From contig NZ_WRPA01000001.1 of assembly GCF_009831655.1 (NCBI RefSeq), positions 248,001 to 312,000 on the forward strand: a stretch of DNA of 64,000 nt, given 5' to 3'. A program made the translations under genes and the position numbers. Position 1 is the first letter of the stretch; every line of letters begins with the position of its first letter. Origin of the DNA: Shewanella insulae (GTDB lineage: Bacteria > Pseudomonadota > Gammaproteobacteria > Enterobacterales > Shewanellaceae). Under the pieces are notes generated by a model. The model did no database searches, was not told the origin of the DNA, and saw only the letters and a program-made list of their open reading frames with translations. Below are positions 43,872 through 52,645 of this stretch, piece by piece.

Positions 43872-45338
43872 TCAGAGTAGGGGACTGAAGAGATAGAAGA
43901 GGTGCTCTATCACCCTCTGATACAGGGGACGACGTTGCCAACGCTTGTACTCGAGTTGCTCAGCGTTCTCTATGTATCCTTTCTGCAGGTTTCTGAGGGA
44001 TTGCGAAAACACCTTGTCATCCACCGCTAGGGTCAGTTCAAAGTTAAGCCATAGGCTACGCATATCCATATTAACAGTGCCGATTAGGCAATGCTCGTCA
44101 TCGATCAGCACTGATTTAGTATGGAGCAGACCGCCTCTGAATCTGTGGATCTTGACGCCGGCCTTGAGTAGTTCGGCAAAGAAGGAGCGGCTGGCCCATT
44201 TCACCATGGTGGAGTCATTTTTCTGTGGAATGATGATGTTAACGTCGACGCCGCGTGCAGCTGCGGTTACCAGGGCATCTAACAAGTTTTCACTGGGGAC
44301 AAAATAGGGGGTGGTGATCACTATCTTGCGGCTAGCCTGATAGAGACTCTGTAGCAATACCTGATGGATAACCTCCTCAGGCATACCAGGCCCAGAGGGG
44401 ATCACCTGCACCAGAGAATCAGACTCGGGCGTATTCTCAGGCGTGTTTATGGGTAAGCCGGGCGGGGCTGGTAGGCAGCGCTTGCTGGTCTCCACTTCCC
44501 AGTCCCAGGCGGCTACGGCGTTCACCAGCGGTACCGCAGGGCCTTCCATGCGTACCATGACATCTATCCACTGGCCAACGCCCTCTCGTTGTTTAAAGTA
44601 TCTGGGGTCGACCAGGTTCATGGAACCCGTGTAGGCGGTGCGATTATCGATAACCACTATCTTGCGGTGCAGGCGCAAGTCCAAGCGTCTGAAGAACATC
44701 CTCAATGGGCTAACACTGAGCGCCTGCGAAAGGGTTACGCCCGCCGCGCGCATTTGGCTTGGCCAGGTGGAATTGAAGAAGGTGCGGCTACCGGCGGCGT
44801 CCAGCAACAATTTAACCGTTACGCCACGCTTGGCCGCTGCGATGACCGCCTTAGCGACCTCATTGGCCAGGCCTCCCGGGTGCCAGATGTAAAACTCCAT
44901 GGTCACACTCTCCTGCGCCTGCTCAACATCTTTGATTATCGCGTTGAGAATGTCAGAGGGGGTATGCTGTAAGTTAAGCTGATTGCCGCTTAGCGAAGGG
45001 ATCCCCAGCTGGGTGTCACAGAGTTGACTGATGGCCCTGGCGTGCTCGCTCTGTCGCTCTGGTGTGTGTAGTGGGTGTTGGTAAAGGGCTGCAAACCATT
45101 GTCCGTAGGGTTTAAACATCGCCTTGGAGCGGCTGGCTCGTGTTTGTCCCAGATGTAATTCACCAAAGAGTATGTAGGCGATGATACCAACCAGTGGCAG
45201 GAAGTAGATCACTAGTATCCATGAGAAGGAGACGCCTATAGTGCGTCGTTTGATCACCAAGCGTAGCGCGATGGCGCCAAGAAATAACCAATAGATAAAG
45301 ACGCCGGCAATGGCGAGAATTTGATGTACATTTTCCAT
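43872..45338 (-). CDS. cls: Cardiolipin synthase
   Basis: The product has 488 residues. It joins two phosphatidylglycerol molecules into cardiolipin at the inner membrane. Two N-terminal hydrophobic helices (about 5-25 and 35-58) are followed by two phospholipase D motifs, HRKIVVIDNRTAYTGSMN (H near residue 222) and HTKSVLIDDEHCLIGTVNMD (H near residue 403). Both HxK-x4-D motifs are intact, and the length matches ClsA-type enzymes. The gene is single and its 3' end faces yjdM, with the 8-bp repeat in between. Confidence 0.94.
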   Translation of the reverse strand: MENVHQILAIAGVFIYWLFLGAIALRLVIKRRTIGVSFSWILVIYFLPLVGIIAYILFGELHLGQTRASRSKAMFKPYGQWFAALYQHPLHTPERQSEHARAISQLCDTQLGIPSLSGNQLNLQHTPSDILNAIIKDVEQAQESVTMEFYIWHPGGLANEVAKAVIAAAKRGVTVKLLLDAAGSRTFFNSTWPSQMRAAGVTLSQALSVSPLRMFFRRLDLRLHRKIVVIDNRTAYTGSMNLVDPRYFKQREGVGQWIDVMVRMEGPAVPLVNAVAAWDWEVETSKRCLPAPPGLPINTPENTPESDSLVQVIPSGPGMPEEVIHQVLLQSLYQASRKIVITTPYFVPSENLLDALVTAAARGVDVNIIIPQKNDSTMVKWASRSFFAELLKAGVKIHRFRGGLLHTKSVLIDDEHCLIGTVNMDMRSLWLNFELTLAVDDKVFSQSLRNLQKGYIENAEQLEYKRWQRRPLYQRVIEHLFYLFSPLL

Positions 45339-45502
45339 GATGTTGGTTTGTGTCTAGATTGCACTTACTCTGATCTGAGTCGATAATGGCGCTAAATATA
45401 CTATAGCCTGAGCGATATCATATAGGCTAAGAGGTTGGTGCAAAAGCACTAATTTCGACACTGACCTTTAATGATAACTTTCTGGATAAACTGAGTGATT
45501 CT

Positions 45503-46381
45503 GTGAGCCAAAACCTCCATCACCCACGGCTTATGCAGCGCCGTGGGATAAAATCATTACTATTATTACTCTTGTGTGCCTCAGTGTATGGGGCCATGGT
45601 TTATTACCTGAATGGCGAGCCCGAGGTGATGATGAGCGAGGTGGAACCTGTATTTGTCTCCCAGTGTCTGACGGCGCCAGGGGGGCAAGCCTTAGACAAG
45701 GCAGGAAGAATCAGGGTCGGTGTCTGGAATATTTATAAGCAGCAGAAACGGGGTTGGCAGCAGGATCTGACCGAGCTGGCCAGACGCAGTGAGCTGATGC
45801 TGTTGCAGGAAGCCAAGTTAAATGCCGGATTCCATCAATACCTCGATGGTTCGAGCCTGCATCTGGTGATGGCTAAGGCCTTTTCCCTACTAAAATCCCC
45901 CGTCGGTGTGATGAACCTTGCTACCCAGCAGGCCCGGGATGCCTGTGCCTATCATGCCGTTGAACCTTGGATTCGTTTCGCTAAGTCGACCCTAATCTCC
46001 CGCTATCCTCTGTCGAACGGCCAGACCCTACTGGTGGTCAATCTGCATGGCATTAACTTTGACTGGCAACTCAAATCCTATCGGGCTCAGTGGCAACAGA
46101 TAGTACAGAAGATCAACCTACACCAGGGGCCTGTGATCCTCGGCGGTGATTTCAACACCTGGCGGGGACAGAGGATGGCCTATATAGAGCAGCTCGCCCA
46201 TCGGCTGAGGTTGAAGGAGGCAGTCTATGAGGTGGATAAGCGTCATAGGGTGTTTGGTTATCCACTGGATCATCTCTATTATCGTGGCCTGAGTCTGGAA
46301 GCGGCCGAGTCTTTTACCAGTCAGGCGTCTGATCATAACCCTATTTGGGCCGAATTTAGGCTAAGGCCGCTGATGCACTAG
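45503..46381 (+). CDS. YafD-like endonuclease/exonuclease/phosphatase family protein
   Basis: The product has 292 residues and starts at GTG. A hydrophobic segment near residues 18-36 (IKSLLLLLLCASVYGAMVYYL) suggests a membrane anchor or uncleaved signal, then comes an EEP (DNase I-like) fold with GVWNIYKQQ, LLQEAKL, VNLHGINF, GGDFNTWRG and SDHNPIW. These match E. coli YafD. EEP proteins act on nucleic acids or phospholipids; YafD's substrate is unknown, and the anchor suggests periplasmic action. It is divergent from cls. Confidence 0.88.
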   Translation: MSQNLHHPRLMQRRGIKSLLLLLLCASVYGAMVYYLNGEPEVMMSEVEPVFVSQCLTAPGGQALDKAGRIRVGVWNIYKQQKRGWQQDLTELARRSELMLLQEAKLNAGFHQYLDGSSLHLVMAKAFSLLKSPVGVMNLATQQARDACAYHAVEPWIRFAKSTLISRYPLSNGQTLLVVNLHGINFDWQLKSYRAQWQQIVQKINLHQGPVILGGDFNTWRGQRMAYIEQLAHRLRLKEAVYEVDKRHRVFGYPLDHLYYRGLSLEAAESFTSQASDHNPIWAEFRLRPLMH

Positions 46382-46690
46382 GTTGGCTTGTCTCGGTTGG
46401 TTTGTCTCTTGGCCCAGTGGTGTTGTGAATTCTTTGACCTTCATCGGCTGCCGCTACCTCTTGATGTGTCGTTTTCGGCAATGGCTTTGTAACAAAGCTT
46501 GTCAAACTATGAGTGTAGGCTGCAATTTGGCTTGCAACGTGATTTACTATGGGCTGGCAGAACTAAGCTCATGTATAACCAATAGAATAAACGACTAAAC
46601 AGTCGCTTAGCCAAGGCCATCTCAAGCAGCTGTACTCGCAGAGTTTATAAGAAACAGTTGGAAAAAATAAGAATCAAGGGAATCCTAATC
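46382..46690. other. Intergenic region with no supported gene
   Basis: About 310 bp between the YafD-like gene and the DUF885 gene. A 71-codon TTG-initiated frame at 46383-46598 has no ribosome-binding site and Cys/Trp-rich composition unlike real small genes here, so it is not called. AAGGGAA upstream of 46691 is the ribosome-binding site of the next gene. Confidence 0.55.
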
Positions 46691-48469
46691 ATGAAAATAA
46701 GCGTCATTGCCGCCGCCATCGTCCTGGGGCTAGGTGGATTAACTGCCTGCCAGACACATACCGAAGAAACCACTAACCCTCAAGGCGCTAATATCGTCCA
46801 GGCGCAAGCACAGAGTTTTAAGCAGTTTTCGACCCAATTTATCGACGCGCTATGGCAACAGTCGCCTACATGGGCCCTCTATAGCGGCTATCACAAGTAT
46901 GACGGTGTGCTTAAGGTACCTAATGCTCAAAGCCGTATTGAGAGCCTAGCCTTCGTCGATGCCCAACTTAAGCTGCTAAATGGGTTCGATATGAATAAGC
47001 TCACGCCCAGCGAGCTGATCGACTATAAGCTTATCGAGAACCTATTGAAGCAAGACCGCTGGGAGATAGAAACCTTTAAGTCATGGCAGTGGAACCCTGC
47101 TAATTACAATGTTGCGGGCGGTTTTGCACAGCTGATCAACGAAGATTTTGCGCCGCTTGACGAGCGGCTGCGCTCATTCTTGTCCCGTATGGAAAATGTG
47201 TCTGCCTACTATGTGGCGGCAAGGGAGAATATCGATAAGCCGACCTTGGAACATACGCAATTGGCCATCATGCAAAACCGTGGCGCCTTCAGCGTGTTTT
47301 CCGATGATCTGCTAAAGCAGGCCGCCGCCTCGGGTCTTAGCGATGATGAGAAGGCGCTGTTCAATTCTCGTTTCAAACTCGTAGTCGATGCCATCAAGCA
47401 GCATATCGACTGGTTGACTAGCCTTGAGGCTAAGCTAACCAAAGAGGGCGCCCGTAGCTTTAGAATTGGCGAGGCGCTCTATGAGCAGAAGTTTGCCTTT
47501 GATATTCAATCAGGCATGTCTGCCAAGCAGCTGTATGAAAAGGCGCTGGCTGATAAGGCGCGAGTGCAGGGCGAGATGGCAAAGATCACCAAGCAGCTCT
47601 GGAGCAAGTATTTCAAGACGCAGATGCCAAGCGACACTAAGGTGGCGACTCGTCAGTTGATCGACAAATTGTCGGCTCGCCATGTGAAGCGCGAAGACTT
47701 TGTCGCCGAGGTGCGCGCTCAGATCCCTGAACTGGTCAAGTTCGTCAATCAGAAACAGCTGGTTACCCTAGATCCTAACAAGCCACTGGTGGTACGTGAG
47801 ACCCCTGAATATATGCGCGGGTTTGCCGGCGCCTCGATTAGTGCGCCTGGCCCCTATGAGAAGACGGGCAACACTTACTATAACGTCACACCACTCGATG
47901 GCATGAGCGACGCTTCTGCAGAGAGTTACTTGAGAGAATACAACCATTGGATCTTGCAGGTGCTCAATATTCACGAGGCGATTCCTGGCCATTATACTCA
48001 GTTGGTCTACTCCAATGAGTCGCCGAGTCTGGTGAAGAGCCTATTTGGCAACGGCGCCATGGTCGAGGGCTGGGCCGTTTATGCAGAGCGTATGATGCTC
48101 GAAGAGGGCTATGGTAACTTCGAGCCTGAGATGTGGCTAATGTACTACAAGTGGAACCTGAGGGTCATTGCCAACACTATCCTGGATTACAGCATTCAGG
48201 TGAAGGGGATGACCGAAGAGGAGGCGATTGCGCTGATGACTCAGGAGGCGTTCCAACAACAGGCGGAAGCAGAGGGCAAATGGCGCCGGGCGACCCTGAG
48301 TCAGGTGCAGCTAACGAGCTACTATGCGGGTTATCGCGAGATCTATGATTTCCGCGAAGAACTTAAGGCTAAACAGGGCGAAGACTTTAACCTTAAAGGT
48401 TTCCACGAACAGTTCTTAAGCTATGGTAGTGCGCCGGTGAAGTACATTCGTCAGCTGATGCTCAAGTAA
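46691..48469 (+). CDS. DUF885 family lipoprotein, predicted metallopeptidase
   Basis: The chosen start ATG 46691 gives a lipoprotein signal (MKISVIAAAIVLGLGGLTAC, Cys20) and 592 residues; the frame is open 11 codons further upstream. The family is DUF885. A likely zinc site is HEAIPGHYTQ (HExxxGH, near residue 435) with a downstream WAVYAERMMLEEG supplying a Glu. Such proteins are predicted peptidases in the envelope; activity on peptides is inferred from motifs only. The gene is single, with a terminator after it. Confidence 0.9.
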   Translation: MKISVIAAAIVLGLGGLTACQTHTEETTNPQGANIVQAQAQSFKQFSTQFIDALWQQSPTWALYSGYHKYDGVLKVPNAQSRIESLAFVDAQLKLLNGFDMNKLTPSELIDYKLIENLLKQDRWEIETFKSWQWNPANYNVAGGFAQLINEDFAPLDERLRSFLSRMENVSAYYVAARENIDKPTLEHTQLAIMQNRGAFSVFSDDLLKQAAASGLSDDEKALFNSRFKLVVDAIKQHIDWLTSLEAKLTKEGARSFRIGEALYEQKFAFDIQSGMSAKQLYEKALADKARVQGEMAKITKQLWSKYFKTQMPSDTKVATRQLIDKLSARHVKREDFVAEVRAQIPELVKFVNQKQLVTLDPNKPLVVRETPEYMRGFAGASISAPGPYEKTGNTYYNVTPLDGMSDASAESYLREYNHWILQVLNIHEAIPGHYTQLVYSNESPSLVKSLFGNGAMVEGWAVYAERMMLEEGYGNFEPEMWLMYYKWNLRVIANTILDYSIQVKGMTEEEAIALMTQEAFQQQAEAEGKWRRATLSQVQLTSYYAGYREIYDFREELKAKQGEDFNLKGFHEQFLSYGSAPVKYIRQLMLK

Positions 48470-48484
48470 GATAGACAAGTGATT

Positions 48485-48508
48485 AAGGCCCCTAAAGGGG
48501 CCTTTTTT
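48485..48508 (+). terminator. Terminator of the DUF885 gene
   Basis: AAGGCCCC TAAA GGGGCCTTTTTT. Confidence 0.88.
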
Positions 48509-48595
48509 GTCCCTTCGTCACTGCACCTGTGAGATGTCGGTCATAGTTTTATCCTCAGGTGAGATAAAGGACTGGATTGGCTCGATGAGTTAATG

Positions 48596-48628
48596 TAACC
48601 TTAATGATAATTGTTATCATTAAGGTTA
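48596..48628. promoter_or_regulatory. 33-bp palindrome with Fur-box core upstream of the response regulator
   Basis: Arms TAACCTTAATGATAA (48596-48610) and TTATCATTAAGGTTA (48614-48628) are perfect 15-bp complements around TTG. The core TGATAATTGTTATCA matches the 7-1-7 Fur box at 14 of 15 positions. It ends five bases before the response regulator's ATG, leaving no room for a normal ribosome-binding site, so the gene may be leaderless or the palindrome may act in the RNA as a hairpin over the start. Confidence 0.7.
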
Positions 48629-48632
48629 TTAA

Positions 48633-49313
48633 ATGGAAAGAGTGCTACTCGTTGATGATGATCCCTTTGCGCGCGAAATCCTTTATCTTGGCTTAATGGC
48701 CAGCGGGTATCAGGTGCATTGTGCCAGTAATGGCCAGGAAGCGCTGTTGATCTTAGGTAAAATGGCGATAGATCTCATTATCTTAGATGTTGAGATGCCC
48801 CATCTGGATGGCTTTGCGTTTCTGCAGGCACGCAGCGATAATCTGCCGGTGATCCTCATCTCGGCAACCGATGAAGAGGAGAGGCGGATAAAAGGATTTC
48901 GCCTCGGCGCCGATGATTTTATCTCTAAGCCGGTCAGTGTACGCGAGCTGGTGGCACGCATCGATGCGCTACGCCGCCGCGCGGACATCACTAAGTCGCA
49001 GCTAACGGAGGAATTACCTCTGCCGATCAAGGGGATTGACTTTAATCCTAATGACTTCAGCATAGAGGTAGCCGAAAGGCGTGTGTCGCTCACGCAGACA
49101 GAGTTTAAGTTGCTCAAGTACCTGTTCGATCGCAAGGGCGAGGTGATCACTAAACAGGAACTGCAGCGTAGTGTGTTAAAGAAAGATCTCGGACAGTTTG
49201 ATCGTAATCTGGATATGCATATCAGCAATACCCGGCGCAAACTGGCCAAGATCAGCCTGCCAAAAACCATCATCAATACGGTAAGGGGCCAAGGCTACAG
49301 CTTTCTCTGCTAG
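48633..49313 (+). CDS. OmpR-family response regulator, orphan
   Basis: The product has 226 residues: a receiver domain (about 1-115) with acidic pocket VDDD at residues 7-10, phosphoacceptor D52 in LDVEMPHLDG, Thr/Ser in LISATD and K in FISKPVS. A winged-helix DNA-binding domain (about 130-226) has LTQTEFKLLKYLFDRKG and HISNTRRKL..TVRGQGYSF. No histidine kinase lies next to it, so its partner is elsewhere. A long palindrome with a Fur-like core covers the immediate upstream sequence, so the gene is probably iron-controlled or autoregulated. The regulon is unknown. Confidence 0.93.
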   Translation: MERVLLVDDDPFAREILYLGLMASGYQVHCASNGQEALLILGKMAIDLIILDVEMPHLDGFAFLQARSDNLPVILISATDEEERRIKGFRLGADDFISKPVSVRELVARIDALRRRADITKSQLTEELPLPIKGIDFNPNDFSIEVAERRVSLTQTEFKLLKYLFDRKGEVITKQELQRSVLKKDLGQFDRNLDMHISNTRRKLAKISLPKTIINTVRGQGYSFLC

Positions 49314-49714
49314 GGAGGGGCGCTCGTCCAGTCCGGGTTTAGGTGTAACTAAGCCTCTTTGTTCTTAATCCGTCATCTAGTGGTCGTTCGTTACATATCT
49401 GCCGTTAACAATCACTAGAGATTGCTACTCATCCACACCTAAGCTGTTTAGATAAGTCCTATTTCTGCATCTGTAGGCCGGTCTGGTATGTTTTTCTACG
49501 CTTTGTGATAGCAGCTTGCTGTGACTAATTCCTGTATGAACCGGCTATCAATAAAGCACAAACAAGCCACAAAGGTCGGTAATGGCTAGTCAAAATGACA
49601 GGTATAAAACTGACTTTTATTTAGTACTAGCGGTGCGAAAATGGCACGAATTAGTTTATCCTTAGGGCATCAGTAGGCCCGAGACGCCTGCGTTAACTCA
49701 ATGAAGGAATGGAT
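49314..49714. other. 400-bp gap between the response regulator and the M14 peptidase gene
   Basis: No frame of plausible length, no tRNA-like or terminator-like structure of note. It is AT-rich near 49540-49640, which fits promoter sequence for the downstream gene. GAAGGA at 49703-49708 is that gene's ribosome-binding site. Confidence 0.55.
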
Positions 49715-50842
49715 ATGCTAATCAGTGCCAATTTTGACGGTGGTAATATTGAGGTCATCAATCAAGATGATATCAATAATGTGCAACTGGCCATTAGACC
49801 CGATGAAGGGGGCGAGTTTTTTCAGTGGTTCAACTTTCGTCTGCAAGGGGAAGTCGGCCAGCGCTATACCCTCAACATTATGAATGCCGGAGAGGCGTCC
49901 TACACCAAGGGATGGGAAGGCTATCAGGCTGCGGCCACCTACGACAGGCAGCAATGGTTCCGTCTGCCGACTCAGTATCAAGATGGCAAACTCACCATTG
50001 AGGTAGAGCTGGATTGTGAGATGATCCAGATTGCCTACTTCGCCCCATATAGTTACGAGCGTCATCAAGATCTGATCAGCGCCGTTCAGGTACATCCATT
50101 AGTGTCTATCGAACATCTGGGGAAGACCTTAGATGATCGCGACATGACCCTGGTTAAGGTGGGTGACGAAGATGAAGAGAAGGCCAAGATCTGGATCACC
50201 GCGCGCCAGCATCCTGGTGAAACCATGGCCGAATGGCTGGTGGAAGGCCTGCTGAACAATCTGCTCGATGGCGATTGTCCAACGGCTAAGGCGCTGCTGG
50301 ATAAGGCTAACTTCTATATCGTGCCTAACATGAATCCCGATGGCGGCGTACGCGGTCATCTGAGAACCAATGCCAAGGGGGTTAACCTTAACCGCGAATG
50401 GCAGAGCCCCTCGCTAGAGAAGAGCCCAGAGGTGTACCATGTGGTCAATCGCATGAAAGAGACAGGCGTCGATCTCTATTACGATGTCCATGGCGACGAA
50501 GGCCTGCCTTATGTGTTCCTCGCTGGCTGCGAAGGTGTACCGGGTTACAACCAGAAGATGGCCGATCTGCAAGCCGATTTTGTTAAGGCCCTGCTGATGG
50601 CCAGTGCCGATTTTCAAGATGAATTTGGCTACGATAAGGATGAACCGGGTCAGGCGAATCTTACCGTGGCTTCAAACTGGGTGGCGCAAACCTTTGGCTG
50701 TCTCTCTAATACCCTAGAGATGCCGTTTAAAGATAATGCCAACATGCCAGATCCTATGTCTGGCTGGTCACCTGAGCGTTGTATCTACCTTGGCGAGGCG
50801 TCACTGCTGGCGATGCTGGCCGTGGTCGATAAGCTAAGATAG
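49715..50842 (+). CDS. M14-family zinc carboxypeptidase (cytosolic carboxypeptidase-like)
   Basis: The GAAGGA site six bases upstream favours ATG 49715 over the ATG at 49709, giving 375 residues and the start MLISANFDGGNIEV. The N-terminal beta domain (about 1-125) and the M14 domain are as in bacterial homologues of Nna1/CCP. The zinc motif HPGE lies in ARQHPGETMAEW (near residue 168), then VNLNREW, DVHGDEGLPYVF and the catalytic Glu in LEMPFKDN. Eukaryotic relatives trim C-terminal glutamates; the bacterial substrate is unknown. No signal peptide is present. The two following small genes sit in the same direction with gaps of eight and minus four bases. Confidence 0.93.
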   Translation: MLISANFDGGNIEVINQDDINNVQLAIRPDEGGEFFQWFNFRLQGEVGQRYTLNIMNAGEASYTKGWEGYQAAATYDRQQWFRLPTQYQDGKLTIEVELDCEMIQIAYFAPYSYERHQDLISAVQVHPLVSIEHLGKTLDDRDMTLVKVGDEDEEKAKIWITARQHPGETMAEWLVEGLLNNLLDGDCPTAKALLDKANFYIVPNMNPDGGVRGHLRTNAKGVNLNREWQSPSLEKSPEVYHVVNRMKETGVDLYYDVHGDEGLPYVFLAGCEGVPGYNQKMADLQADFVKALLMASADFQDEFGYDKDEPGQANLTVASNWVAQTFGCLSNTLEMPFKDNANMPDPMSGWSPERCIYLGEASLLAMLAVVDKLR

Positions 50843-50850
50843 GAGGGGAG

Positions 50851-51168
50851 ATGGCCTTAGTAGAATGCCCAAGCTGTCATAAGCGCATATCGAGTTTGGC
50901 TAAGAGCTGCCCACACTGTTCTTCCGGCCTGTCGGGAGATAATGAATCGCTTAATCGGATCAGTCATATTAAGCGCACTAACCAGCTAATGAATCAGAGT
51001 TTTCTGGCGATGACGCTGTTTATCGCCGGTGTAGTGCTCTGGTTTTGGGGCGGCGAACCCGCCGAGGGACTCAGAGCCAATATCGCTGGCATCTGCTTCG
51101 TCTTTGGCTTTATCGGTTATCTGATAGCCAGAATCCGCATCGTGTTACATAAACGGAAGAGTATATGA
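50851..51168 (+). CDS. Zinc-ribbon membrane protein
   Basis: The product has 105 residues. The N-terminal zinc ribbon is CPSCHKRISSLAKSCPHC (residues 6-23), followed by a polar linker and two hydrophobic helices, about 50-68 (FLAMTLFIAGVVLWFWG) and 77-97 (ANIAGICFVFGFIGYLIA). AGGAGG lies four bases upstream of the ATG. No function is known. Overlap of its stop with the next start (ATGA) and the short gap from the peptidase gene suggest a three-gene operon. Confidence 0.82.
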   Translation: MALVECPSCHKRISSLAKSCPHCSSGLSGDNESLNRISHIKRTNQLMNQSFLAMTLFIAGVVLWFWGGEPAEGLRANIAGICFVFGFIGYLIARIRIVLHKRKSI

Positions 51169-51446
51169 GTGATATCAATAAGGTGATCGATGATATGCCC
51201 CAAGAGGTATATGAGCGATTACTCAGCGCCGTCGAACTCGGCAAGTGGGAAGATGGCACTGTGCTGTCTGATGAGCAGAGAGACTCGACCCTGCAACTTG
51301 TGATGATGTACCAGGCTCGCAGGTTAGATCAGAAGGATCACTTCACCATTAATAATCAGGGTGAATTGAACGAGCTGTCGAAGGCTGAGCTGAAACGTCA
51401 GTTTAAGGGCGAGAGTATCGCCGCCTTCAAAGAGCAAGACCTCTAA
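51165..51446 (+). CDS. yeaC: DUF1315 family protein YeaC
   Basis: The product has 93 residues, matching YeaC/DUF1315 in size and in the conserved YERLLSAVELGKWEDGTVLSDEQ and MMYQARRL segments. It is a soluble protein of unknown function. The start overlaps the preceding stop by four bases (ATGA), so translation is coupled. In E. coli yeaC also lies near ansA and sppA, as it does here. A bidirectional terminator follows. Confidence 0.92.
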   Translation: MSDINKVIDDMPQEVYERLLSAVELGKWEDGTVLSDEQRDSTLQLVMMYQARRLDQKDHFTINNQGELNELSKAELKRQFKGESIAAFKEQDL

Positions 51447-51447
51447 T

Positions 51448-51479
51448 AAAAAAGCCCCTGATGACAGGGGCTTTTTTTT
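51448..51479. terminator. Bidirectional terminator between yeaC and ansA
   Basis: AAAAAAGCCCCTG ATGA CAGGGGCTTTTTTT between convergent genes. Confidence 0.9.
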
Positions 51480-51509
51480 ACGTGTCAGTTTTATCTCAAT
51501 TTAAGGCAC

Positions 51510-52523
51510 TTAATCTTCGGTCAGCTCGCCGCAGAGATCTTGCTGCATCTGCACGCGAATATCGCTCGGCGATAGCGCGGTAGACAGCAGATAGTGCAGC
51601 TTAGTGAGCGCGGCTTCTGTGGTCATGTCGAAGCCACTGATGACCCCGGCCTTCGCCAGTGCGTTGCCCGTGGCATAGCCTCCCATGTTCACCTTTCCCT
51701 GCAGACACTGAGTCAGGTTCACTAAGATGACGCCACGCTCGTTGGCCTTGCGTAGACACTCGAGCAGCTCAGGATTTTGCGGTGCATTACCCACGCCGTA
51801 GGTAAGCAAGATCAATGCTTTGACCGGTTGCTGTAGTATGTTGTCTATGATCTCTGTGGTGATCCCTGGGTAGAGGGTGACCACGCCTATGGGCTGAGGG
51901 CTGATCTTGCTAACAGTCAGGGTATTGGCCTTAGTTTCGCTGATGCGACCCGCCTTGAGGCGAATTTTAATTCCGGCCTCCAGCAGTATAGGGAAGTTAG
52001 GCGAGGCGAAGGCATCGAAGCCGTCCGCATGGGCCTTGGTGGTGCGATTGCCACGAAACAATTTGTTGTTAAAGAATAAACATACCTCGGCCACCGGATA
52101 GTTGGCGGCGATATAGAGGGCGTTGAGCAGATTGGTCTGGCCGTCGGAGCGCAGCTGCGCCAACGGGATCTGTGAGCCGGTGACGATAACGGGTTTGGTC
52201 AGCCCCTGTAGCATGAAGGAGAGCGCCGAGGCGGTAAACGCCATGGTATCTGTGCCGTGGAGGATCACGAAGCCGTCATACTTGTCGTAGTTTGCCTTGA
52301 TGTCGTCGGCAATCATCTGCCAGTCTGTCGGCGCCATGTTTGAGGAGTCGATCAGGGGACAATATTCGTTGATGACGAAATCTGGCATCTCTTGGTGAAA
52401 AAACTCGGGCATGGCCTTAACACAGTCGGTGAGAAACCCAGGTACCGGGGCGAAACCGTTATCTGTCTTTTGCATGCCTATGGTACCGCCCGTGTAGGCG
52501 ACATAGATGGAGGGCTTTTTCAT
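51510..52523 (-). CDS. ansA: L-asparaginase I (cytoplasmic)
   Basis: The product has 337 residues. It hydrolyses asparagine to aspartate and ammonia in the cytosol. There is no signal peptide, in keeping with type I. The first catalytic Thr is in AYTGGTIGM (near residue 12), and the second set of residues in HGTDTMAFTASALSFM (near residue 90). VTGSQIPLAQLRSDGQTNLLNALYIA is the family substrate loop. It lies downstream of sppA in the same direction, with a terminator between (52582). Confidence 0.96.
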   Translation of the reverse strand: MKKPSIYVAYTGGTIGMQKTDNGFAPVPGFLTDCVKAMPEFFHQEMPDFVINEYCPLIDSSNMAPTDWQMIADDIKANYDKYDGFVILHGTDTMAFTASALSFMLQGLTKPVIVTGSQIPLAQLRSDGQTNLLNALYIAANYPVAEVCLFFNNKLFRGNRTTKAHADGFDAFASPNFPILLEAGIKIRLKAGRISETKANTLTVSKISPQPIGVVTLYPGITTEIIDNILQQPVKALILLTYGVGNAPQNPELLECLRKANERGVILVNLTQCLQGKVNMGGYATGNALAKAGVISGFDMTTEAALTKLHYLLSTALSPSDIRVQMQQDLCGELTED

Positions 52524-52581
52524 TATAGTGATAGCTTTATTGATGCAGGATTGGCGCGATTATACTTAGGATGGCGCCAAT

Positions 52582-52608
52582 AAAAAAGCCCGCATCGGCG
52601 GGCTTTTC
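52582..52608 (-). terminator. Terminator of sppA
   Basis: AAAAAAGCCCGC ATC GGCGGGCTTTT between sppA and ansA. Confidence 0.87.
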
Positions 52609-52645
52609 TGTCATGGAGGCTTTGCTGTGATTAGTAGCAGTGCCT

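Noticed and set aside
43726..43941. Coding reading of the 8-bp repeat on the minus strand
   Set aside because: The frame depends on repeat units and overlaps the end of cls; no start signal.
46383..46598. 71-codon Cys/Trp-rich frame
   Set aside because: TTG start without a ribosome-binding site; composition looks like random non-coding DNA.
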